A DNA stretch of 64,000 nucleotides from NCBI GenBank assembly GCA_023953905.1, contig JAMLJA010000021.1, forward strand, positions 1 through 64,000, written 5' to 3'. The position numbers and the translations under genes were made by a program. Shown here one piece after another: positions 22,924 to 30,223 of this stretch. This stretch comes from Rhizobiaceae bacterium (GTDB taxonomy: Bacteria; Pseudomonadota; Alphaproteobacteria; Rhizobiales; Rhizobiaceae). Position 1 is the first letter of the stretch. Each line of letters opens with the position of its first letter. The notes below the pieces were generated by a model, which ran no database searches, was not told where the DNA came from, and saw nothing but the letters and a program-made list of their open reading frames with translations.

Positions 22924-25215
22924 ATGGTCGCAGATCACGCATGGGCTATGCCCGATAAACGAGCTTCGCGTCGAGCGGTGTCACCTGCTCAACCGAAGAC
23001 GGGAGATGCGCAGCCAGAAATCCCGTCTTTCAGGAAGAGCCGCTGGCCGGACCACCTTCGAAGCCTCGGCAAGTCGCTCATCCTTGCTATCTTCCCGCTC
23101 GTGGCAGTCGCGCACCTCATGGGGGCGTCGGTCCTCGTCACTTTAGGACTGTTCATCTGCGGACTGGCCACGCTTTATCTGCTCAATCGAAACGTCGAGA
23201 CTGACGAGCGCCTGGTTGCGCGCCTGCGGGAGAGCGATGCCGACAGCCGGACCCGGATCGAGACCCTTGCCGACCGCGTCTGGGAGTTGCAGGAGAGCGA
23301 AGAGCGTTTTCACGGTCTCATAGATGCCCTCGGTGACGTGGTTCTTCATCGCGACCGAGAGGGTCGCGTAGTCTACGCAAACAAGGTCTTTGCCGATCTG
23401 GTCGGACTTGATCTGGATCAGGTGAAGGGCAAGACATTGTCGGAGTTCGGAATTGAGATCGGCGTTGTTCCAGATGCGGCATTCTGGAACGGCGAGTGCC
23501 TCAGTTCCACCGATGTCGCAATCAGGTCGGCAGGCGGGACACGCTGGTTTTCGTGGATAGAGTTGTCGGTGCGCGACAAGCAGAGCGCGGATGTTTCACA
23601 TCGCGCAATCGCACGAGACATCACCAGCCGCAAACGCGCCGAGACTGCGTTGATCGCCTCGCGAGAGCGCGCGGAATTTGCGAGCCGCGCCAAATCGCGC
23701 TTCCTTGCAACGGTGAGCCACGAGATTCGTACCCCCATGAACGGGATCATGGGGATGGCGAAGCTGCTTGCCGATACGAAGCTGACGCCCGAGCAGCGCA
23801 CCTATGTGGGCGCCGTCTCGACGTCAGCCAGTGCTTTGCTGGCCTTGATAGACGACCTCCTGGATTATTCGAAGATCGAGTCGGGCCGGTTCGAACCGGA
23901 GATTCAGGACGCTTCTCCGCGTGAACTCATCGACAATGTGGTTGAGCTCCTGTCCTCGCGCGCGTTTGCCAAGGGTATCGGGCTTGGATGCGTGGTCGAG
24001 CCCAGTGTTCCGCAAACGATCAAATCGGACCCAGGTCGGATACGGCAGGTGCTGCTCAATCTCGTCGGCAACGCTATCAAGTTCACCGATGTGGGTGGCG
24101 TAACGGTGCGCATGAAGGCGGAAACGCTGGAAACAGGTCTGGTTCTGCGCATTTCCGTTGCCGATACCGGCAGTGGCCTGATGGAGAAGGACTTTCATCG
24201 CATCTTCGAGGAATTCGAGCAGGCCGACAGCACATCCACGCGACCACATGGCGGCGCGGGGCTGGGTCTGGCCATTTCCAAACGTATCGTCCAGTTGATG
24301 GGCGGCAAGATATCCGTCGAGAGTTCCCAAGGTTCGGGATCGGTGTTCAGTTTCGAGATACCGGTTCGGGACTATCAGCCGCATTCGGCCAGGCGCGAGA
24401 AGATGCTGGAGCATCGAAACGTGCTCATCATGGCCAAGAACGTGGTCGAGGCCGAAACTCTGGCTGAATCCATCCGCGTCCATGGCGGAACGGCGGAGGT
24501 CGCCACGACCGCCCAGCAGGCGATCGCGCTCGCCGAGGGCCGCAACACACTCCTCGTCTCGGCGGCAATGGAAAATGGCGACGGACGTCTTCTCAAGCAT
24601 CTCCGAAGCCAGGGGTTCGCCGATGCCGAAGCCATCACACTTATTGCTCCCAACGAGCGCAGCCTGCTCGCCGAGTATCGCAACAACGGCTACGCGACAT
24701 TTCTCGCGCGTCCTGTGCGAGGCGAAACCCTATTGCGCGTCCTGCTAAGCGAGCCATCTAAGCGTGGCGCACCTGTAGTCAAGACCGCCGACGACGATGC
24801 GACCGAGGATGAGTACTCCGACGACACAGGGCAAAGCGTGCTGGTTGCGGAGGACAACGACATCAATGCAATGCTCACGCGGACGGCCCTGCAGAAAGCG
24901 GGCTACCGGGTCGACATCGTCAACAATGGCAAGGCGGCTGTCGAGGCTCTGGAAGCGTCCACGCGTCGCAAACGATACGATGTCGTGCTGATGGACCTGC
25001 ACATGCCGGTGATGGACGGGTTGGACGCCATTGCGCTGATCCGACGCCATGAGGAAGAGACCGGAATGGCGCCGGTTCCGATCATGGTGCTGTCAGCCGA
25101 CAGCCAGGAACAGACGCGGCATGCCACCTTAGCCCACGGTGCCTCGGGCTTCCTGACCAAACCGCTCGACCCCGAGCGACTGGTTCGCGCCGTGGAAGAC
25201 CAGATCGCCGCCTAG
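22924..25215 (+). CDS. Hybrid sensor histidine kinase with two receiver domains
   Basis: A 763-residue membrane-bound kinase. Two close transmembrane helices (about 50-85) are followed by a PAS domain (about 128-240), a HisKA domain with H266 in ATVSHEIRTPMNG, and a HATPase domain (N-box NLVGNAIKFTD, G1 VADTGSGL, G2 GGAGLGLAISK). A first receiver-like domain (about 500-610) reads LLVSAAMENGDG where the phospho-aspartate should be, so it is degenerate. The second receiver is intact, with EDNDIN and D691 in VVLMDLHMPVMDG. No partner regulator is adjacent. The start may instead be the ATG at 22948; neither has a clear ribosome site. Confidence 0.9.
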   Translation: MVADHAWAMPDKRASRRAVSPAQPKTGDAQPEIPSFRKSRWPDHLRSLGKSLILAIFPLVAVAHLMGASVLVTLGLFICGLATLYLLNRNVETDERLVARLRESDADSRTRIETLADRVWELQESEERFHGLIDALGDVVLHRDREGRVVYANKVFADLVGLDLDQVKGKTLSEFGIEIGVVPDAAFWNGECLSSTDVAIRSAGGTRWFSWIELSVRDKQSADVSHRAIARDITSRKRAETALIASRERAEFASRAKSRFLATVSHEIRTPMNGIMGMAKLLADTKLTPEQRTYVGAVSTSASALLALIDDLLDYSKIESGRFEPEIQDASPRELIDNVVELLSSRAFAKGIGLGCVVEPSVPQTIKSDPGRIRQVLLNLVGNAIKFTDVGGVTVRMKAETLETGLVLRISVADTGSGLMEKDFHRIFEEFEQADSTSTRPHGGAGLGLAISKRIVQLMGGKISVESSQGSGSVFSFEIPVRDYQPHSARREKMLEHRNVLIMAKNVVEAETLAESIRVHGGTAEVATTAQQAIALAEGRNTLLVSAAMENGDGRLLKHLRSQGFADAEAITLIAPNERSLLAEYRNNGYATFLARPVRGETLLRVLLSEPSKRGAPVVKTADDDATEDEYSDDTGQSVLVAEDNDINAMLTRTALQKAGYRVDIVNNGKAAVEALEASTRRKRYDVVLMDLHMPVMDGLDAIALIRRHEEETGMAPVPIMVLSADSQEQTRHATLAHGASGFLTKPLDPERLVRAVEDQIAA

Positions 25216-25311
25216 GAGCTTTCGTACCTGCGGCGCAGCGTTGCAGACAGGTTTGCCAATCTGTGTCATAATCGTGTTGCAGATATCACCTACGTGCTTC
25301 CCAGAGAGGGA

Positions 25312-26202
25312 ATGGAGAGCCACGCAGTGAACGGCCCGTCGTCTTCCGCATTCCACGTTTCAAGTGGTTTCGCCGCTGCGCGAAATCCACGGCCAGGTCC
25401 CGGCGCGTTGCTCGGCCGGATCGGCTCGCTCGAGGTACGCCTCGCGCAGAATCTGGACGAGATCCGGGCTGCGCAGGAAATACGCTATCAGGTGTTCTAC
25501 GAAGAACTGGGCGCGCGCCGCCCCACCGACAGTCGTATCGAGAAACGCGATTTCGATCGCTTTGACGAGGTTTGCGACCATCTTCTGGTTCTGGATTCCG
25601 CGCTGCCGGGTCCCGTGGAAAAGCAGATCGTCGGCACCTACCGACTTCTGCGGCAGGAGGTGGCGCTGGAAGCCGGCGGATTCTACTCGGAGGACGAGTT
25701 CGAACTGACGGCACTGACCCAACGCCATCCGGGCACCCGGTTCCTTGAACTCGGACGTTCGTGCGTGCTGCCCGCCTATCGTGGCAAGCGCACCATTGAG
25801 GTCCTGTGGCAAGGCTGCTGGGCATATGTGAACTATTACGGCATCGATGTCATGACCGGGTGTGCGTCCTTCCATGGGACCGTACCCGCCTATCATGCCG
25901 AAGCTCTGTCATTCCTCGCTCACCACTGCCGCGCGCAGGGCGAATGGGACATTCGCGCGGTGAATGGACGCTACCAGCCGATGGACCTGATGCCCGTCGA
26001 AGCCGTCGGCCTGCGCTCCGCCATGAATGCCATGCCGCCCCTTATCAAGGGATATCTGCGGCTGGGTGCGAAGATTGGCGATGGTTGTGTCATCGACCAT
26101 GAATTCGGGACGATTGATGTCTGCATCGTGCTGCCGGTTAAAAGCCTCGATGCACGCTATGTGACCCATTATTCGGCGGATGCGACCCGGTTTGCTGCCT
26201 GA
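25312..26202 (+). CDS. olsB: Ornithine lipid biosynthesis N-acyltransferase
   Basis: About 297 residues of the OlsB/GNAT-like family, which transfers a 3-hydroxyacyl chain from ACP to the alpha-amino group of ornithine to give lyso-ornithine lipid. Family blocks are RYQVFYEELGARRP, VGTYRLLRQEVA, FLELGRSCVLPAYRGKRTI, YGIDVMTGCASFHGT and LPPLIKGY-like PPLIKGYLRLGAKIGDG. Candidate starts are GTG 25294, ATG 25312 and GTG 25327; the last has the best-spaced GGAG. olsA is not adjacent. In Sinorhizobium, olsB also lies near the malic enzyme and mutS genes (recalled synteny). Confidence 0.9.
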   Translation: MESHAVNGPSSSAFHVSSGFAAARNPRPGPGALLGRIGSLEVRLAQNLDEIRAAQEIRYQVFYEELGARRPTDSRIEKRDFDRFDEVCDHLLVLDSALPGPVEKQIVGTYRLLRQEVALEAGGFYSEDEFELTALTQRHPGTRFLELGRSCVLPAYRGKRTIEVLWQGCWAYVNYYGIDVMTGCASFHGTVPAYHAEALSFLAHHCRAQGEWDIRAVNGRYQPMDLMPVEAVGLRSAMNAMPPLIKGYLRLGAKIGDGCVIDHEFGTIDVCIVLPVKSLDARYVTHYSADATRFAA

Positions 26203-26326
26203 ACCTGCCGGCAACGAGTGTCGGGTCCGGCCAGCGTCAAACACCCAAGCCAATCTCACGCATCGAACACGATTTTGAGAGATTGTCAGTGGCACCCCTC
26301 CCAAAAGGGACGGCGGGGCATAGTTT

Positions 26327-26362
26327 CCTGTATGGAATTGTCGAACAGTTTGGCCATACAGG
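26327..26362 (+). promoter_or_regulatory. Inverted repeat overlapping the ribosome-binding site of the hydrolase gene
   Basis: CCTGTATGG (26327-26335) and CCATACAGG (26354-26362) are perfectly complementary and separated by 18 bases. The second arm runs into the GGGAGAG Shine-Dalgarno site at 26361-26367. It could be a hairpin that limits translation or a dimeric repressor site. Confidence 0.5.
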
Positions 26363-26375
26363 GAGAGCGACACAG

Positions 26376-27143
26376 ATGGACTTTACGCGACGCGAAAGCT
26401 TGAAATTCGGTCTCGCAGGGGCGGCCGGAATTGGACTGACCACGATCATGCCGTTTACGGCGCGCGCGGCACCGGATGGCTACAAGACGGAGACCGGCGA
26501 GATTCAGGTCAGCCCCATCTCGCATGCGAGCTTTGTCATGACTGTGCCCGGTCTGGTCATCTATAACGATCCGGTCGGCGGCAAGGCTCTGTATGAAGGG
26601 CAGCCGGCGCCTCAGCTGATCCTGATCACCCATGAGCATGGCGACCATTTCGATCCGGAGACACTGGCGGCAATCGTTGGCGCGGATACCAAGCTTGTTA
26701 CGAATCCGTCCGTGTTCGAAAAACTGCCCGAGGACCTCAAGGCGAAAGCCACGGCGATCGCAAATGGCGAAACGACGACGGTTGGACCGGTCGAGATCAG
26801 GGCAATTCCTGCCTACAACACGACCGAGGATCGCAAGAAGTACCATCCGCAGGGACGCGACAACGGCTATGTGCTGTCGGTGGATGGCCGTAATGTCTAT
26901 ATCGCCGGTGATACCGAGGATATTCCGGAAATGCGCGCCCTGAAGGACATCTACATTGCCTTCGTGCCGATGAATCTTCCCTACACGATGGACGTGACCC
27001 AGGCGAGTTCGGCAGTCGCGGAATTCAAGCCGGCCTTTGTCTATCCTTACCACTACAAGGGCAGCGACCCGCAGATGTTCGCCGAGAAGGTGACGGAAGC
27101 TGCCCCGGAGACCAAGGTCGTCCAGGGTGGCTGGTACTCCTGA
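26376..27143 (+). CDS. Tat-exported metallo-beta-lactamase-fold hydrolase
   Basis: A 255-residue protein. The N-terminus carries a twin-arginine signal (DFTRRESLKFGLAGAAGIG, cleavage probably after FTARA near residue 29). The mature part is an MBL-fold hydrolase of the UPF0173/UlaG-like type: ITHEHGDHFDPETLA supplies the metal ligands H-x-H-x-D-H, and YIAGDTEDIPEM and FVYPYHYKGSDP supply later ones. Export by Tat implies folding with metal in the cytoplasm. GGGAGAG lies eight bases before the ATG. Substrate unknown. Confidence 0.87.
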   Translation: MDFTRRESLKFGLAGAAGIGLTTIMPFTARAAPDGYKTETGEIQVSPISHASFVMTVPGLVIYNDPVGGKALYEGQPAPQLILITHEHGDHFDPETLAAIVGADTKLVTNPSVFEKLPEDLKAKATAIANGETTTVGPVEIRAIPAYNTTEDRKKYHPQGRDNGYVLSVDGRNVYIAGDTEDIPEMRALKDIYIAFVPMNLPYTMDVTQASSAVAEFKPAFVYPYHYKGSDPQMFAEKVTEAAPETKVVQGGWYS

Positions 27144-27172
27144 ACGTGTCACCGAGTAGAATTGTTGGAGCT

Positions 27173-27201
27173 CCGCCGCGACCGTCTGGCGATCGCGGCG
27201 G
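27173..27201. terminator. Hairpin between convergent hydrolase and methyltransferase genes
   Basis: CCGCCGCGA (27173-27181) pairs with TCGCGGCGG (27193-27201) around an 11-base loop. It sits 29 bases past one stop and 12 bases past the other and may serve both strands. No T-tract follows. Confidence 0.5.
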
Positions 27202-27213
27202 GCCTAACACGCA

Positions 27214-27807
27214 TTAGCGAAGACGCTTAGCCATCACTGTATATGCCTTGTGCAGGATTTCCAGTTCGTCGGCGTGCTCGTCGAGGAACTTGTCGATTCC
27301 CTGCTGCGGGCGATTTTCCACCGGCCGATGCAAGCGCCACTCATAGTCGTCGAAACAGACGATGCCACCCACTTTCAACATCGGCCAACACATGACTGCG
27401 TCCGAATAGACCTCAGCCGCGGTGTGGCCTCCATCGATGTAAATGGCGTCAAACTTGCGACCGGCCAGAGTGGGCAGCACGTCGTGCGACATGCCCTTGA
27501 ACTTGGTCCAGCGATCTGCATGGCCGGATACCTCGCGGTTGTGGTCAAAGCGCGGCTCGTATCCCGTGTCCTCGAAGAAATCCACGATCGTCATCGTCGA
27601 TGTGGGATCTGTCAGGATGTTGTCCAGGAACCACAAGGAGGTACGACCCTCAAACGTGCCGACTTCAAGAAAATGCACATCCGGCTTTCCCCTAAACTCG
27701 CCCAGATGCGCCTGGTAGAAGGGAATATAGGGGGTGATGTAGTCCTTGGTGAAATGGTAGGGGCCACCCTCCTCGACCGGTAGCGCGAACGTGCCTTTAT
27801 CCGACAT
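27214..27807 (-). CDS. Class I SAM-dependent methyltransferase (Methyltransf_24 type)
   Basis: A 197-residue Rossmann-fold methyltransferase. Motif I is FLEVGTFEGRTSLWFLDNI, an acidic motif II TIVDFFEDT, and a motif with DAIYIDGGHTAAEVYSDAV typical of the small-molecule O-methyltransferase group that includes macrocin-type enzymes. The ATG (complement of 27805-27807) has GAAGGA six bases upstream and lies only eight bases past the maeB stop, so the gene should be translated from the maeB message. The acceptor is unknown, and nothing else in the operon explains it. Confidence 0.8.
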   Translation of the reverse strand: MSDKGTFALPVEEGGPYHFTKDYITPYIPFYQAHLGEFRGKPDVHFLEVGTFEGRTSLWFLDNILTDPTSTMTIVDFFEDTGYEPRFDHNREVSGHADRWTKFKGMSHDVLPTLAGRKFDAIYIDGGHTAAEVYSDAVMCWPMLKVGGIVCFDDYEWRLHRPVENRPQQGIDKFLDEHADELEILHKAYTVMAKRLR

Positions 27808-27815
27808 GCTTTCCT

Positions 27816-30104
27816 TCAAGCTCCTGCACTGAAAGCCGCGAGCGCAGCCATGTTGACGATATCGCTGTCCTTGGCATTGAGCCCGACGATCTGAACCGGC
27901 TTGTTAAGTCCGACAAGCAAAGGCCCGATGACAGTCGAGCCCCCAAGTTCCTGCAGCATCTTGGTCGATATCGATGCCGAGTGGAAGGCTGGCATGACGA
28001 GAACGTTGGCCGGGCCCGACAGACGGCAGAACGGATATTGCTGCTGCATCAGGGTGTGATTGAGTGCGACATCGGCACCCATCTCGCCGTCATATTCGAA
28101 ATCGACGCGGCGTTTGTCGAGAATCTTGACCGCCTCCTGAACCCTTTCGGAGCGCTCGCCCTGCGGGTGCCCGAAGGTCGAGTAAGCAAGCATGGCAACA
28201 CGTGGCTCATAGCCCATGCGCCGCGCAAACCCTGCGACCTCTTCCGCAATGTCGGCAATCTGCTCGGAATTAGGCATGTCGTGCACCGCCGTATCGGCCA
28301 CGATGACCGTACGCGATCGCGACAGGACCATGGAAACGCCGATGACCCGGTGTCCCGGACGGGCGTCGATGACGCGCCGCACGTCGTCCAGTACCGTCGA
28401 GTAGTTTCGGGTGACGCCTGTCACCATCGCGTCAGCGTCGCCCAGTGCGAGCATGGTCGCCGCAAAGTGGTTTCGATCGTTGTTGATCAGCCGCTGGCAA
28501 TCCCGAAAGAGAAAGCCCTTGCGCTGCAGTCGCTCATACAGATGGTCCGCATAGACGGAATTGCGGCGGGACAGGCGCGCATTGATGATCTCGATACCGG
28601 GCCGATTGAGATCCACGCCGGCCGCGTGCGCATTCTCGCGAATGACGTCGTCGCGACCGACAAGGATTGCCGTGCCCAGATTCTGGTTCACATAGGAAAC
28701 GGCCGCACGCATCACCTGTTCCTCCTCGCCCTCGGCAAACACGGTGCGCTTGGGCTGCCGACGGACGCGGTCGTAGATCCGCGCGAGAGTCGAGGCGATC
28801 GGATCGCGCCGCGCGGAAAGCTGTTGGGCATATTTCGCGAGGTCCGGCACAGGGCGGCGCGCTACCCCGCTTTCCATGGCCGCCTTTGCCACTGCGACAG
28901 GCACCGCCGAAATAAGGCGCGGATCGAAGGGCACGGGGATGATGTAGTTCGGCCCGAACTTCGGCCGATTGCCCTGATAGGCGGCGGCCACATCGTCCGG
29001 CACATCCAGGCGGGCGAGCTCCGCCAGCGCGCGAGCCGCCGCGATCTTCATCTCGTCATTGATTGTGGTGGCGCGCACGTCCAGTGCACCACGGAAAATG
29101 TAAGGGAATCCAAGTACATTGTTGACCTGGTTTGGATAGTCGGATCGCCCGGTCGCGATGATGGCGTCGGTACGGATTTCCGCCACTTCCTCCGGCGTGA
29201 TTTCCGGATCAGGATTTGCCATGGCGAAGATGATGGGATTCTTTGCCATGGATTGGATCATTGCCGGCGTGAACGCGCCACGCGCCGAGAGACCGAACAC
29301 GACATCTGCCCCTTCCAGAGCATCGGCAAGGCTTCGCGCATCCGTCTTGGCGGCATGAGCGGACTTCCACTGGTTCATGCCTTCGGTGCGCCCCTGATAG
29401 ACGACGCCCTTGGTGTCGCAAAGCAACACATTGTCAGGCGCAAAGCCCATCGACTTCACCAGTTCGATACAGGCGATGCCCGCTGCCCCGGCGCCGTTAC
29501 AGACGAGTTTAGTGGTCGCCATGTCGCGGCCGGTGATCTCCAGCGCATTGATGAGCCCGGCTGCGGCGATAATGGCCGTGCCGTGCTGATCGTCATGAAA
29601 AACTGGGATATCCATCAGTTCGCGCAGACGCTGCTCGATGATGAAGCACTCTGGAGCCTTGATGTCTTCCAGATTGATTCCGCCGAATGAAGGGCCAAGA
29701 TAGCGAACCGAGTTGATGAAAGCGTCCGCGTCTTCGGTGTCGATTTCAAGATCGATGGAATCGACATCGGCAAAGCGTTTGAAGAGAACCGCCTTTCCTT
29801 CCATGACCGGCTTAGAAGCCAACGCGCCGAGATTGCCGAGCCCCAGGATTGCGGTGCCGTTCGAGATGACGGCGACCATATTACCACGCGTCGTGTAGTC
29901 GAACGCCTTGGAGGGATCCTCCGCAATTGCCTGAACGGGCACGGCGACGCCCGGCGAATAGGCTAGCGACAGATCACGCTGCGTTGCCATCGGCTTGGTG
30001 GGACTGATCTCCAGCTTGCCAGGCCGGCCCATTGCGTGAAATTCGAGAGCCTCGTCCGGGCTGACCGAAGGGCGCGTGCGATTAGGCTTTTCTGGAGATG
30101 CCAT
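27816..30104 (-). CDS. maeB: NADP-dependent malic enzyme with phosphotransacetylase-like domain
   Basis: Decarboxylates malate to pyruvate with NADP reduction. 762 residues: malic N-domain (about 20-170, LSLAYSPGVAVPV, INLEDIKAPECFIIEQRLRE), NAD(P)-binding domain (about 170-410, FHDDQHGTAIIAAAGLINAL, CNGAGAAGIACIELV) and a C-terminal PTA-like domain (about 430-762, TVFAEGEEEQVMRAA) that is regulatory rather than catalytic in characterised homologues. The ATG at the complement of 30102-30104 is favoured over longer readings towards mutS. By location beside mutS it resembles Sinorhizobium tme rather than dme (recalled synteny). Confidence 0.92.
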   Translation of the reverse strand: MASPEKPNRTRPSVSPDEALEFHAMGRPGKLEISPTKPMATQRDLSLAYSPGVAVPVQAIAEDPSKAFDYTTRGNMVAVISNGTAILGLGNLGALASKPVMEGKAVLFKRFADVDSIDLEIDTEDADAFINSVRYLGPSFGGINLEDIKAPECFIIEQRLRELMDIPVFHDDQHGTAIIAAAGLINALEITGRDMATTKLVCNGAGAAGIACIELVKSMGFAPDNVLLCDTKGVVYQGRTEGMNQWKSAHAAKTDARSLADALEGADVVFGLSARGAFTPAMIQSMAKNPIIFAMANPDPEITPEEVAEIRTDAIIATGRSDYPNQVNNVLGFPYIFRGALDVRATTINDEMKIAAARALAELARLDVPDDVAAAYQGNRPKFGPNYIIPVPFDPRLISAVPVAVAKAAMESGVARRPVPDLAKYAQQLSARRDPIASTLARIYDRVRRQPKRTVFAEGEEEQVMRAAVSYVNQNLGTAILVGRDDVIRENAHAAGVDLNRPGIEIINARLSRRNSVYADHLYERLQRKGFLFRDCQRLINNDRNHFAATMLALGDADAMVTGVTRNYSTVLDDVRRVIDARPGHRVIGVSMVLSRSRTVIVADTAVHDMPNSEQIADIAEEVAGFARRMGYEPRVAMLAYSTFGHPQGERSERVQEAVKILDKRRVDFEYDGEMGADVALNHTLMQQQYPFCRLSGPANVLVMPAFHSASISTKMLQELGGSTVIGPLLVGLNKPVQIVGLNAKDSDIVNMAALAAFSAGA

Positions 30105-30223
30105 GATGGGGTGCGTTTCCTGCCGAGGTTCTTGTTCTTTTGTGGAGTGTTTCGGATTAAGGCTACAATTCGTCAGCGTAAACCGGCAAGGACCTTCCGA
30201 AGCGTGTTTTTGTCGAGCGGCCC

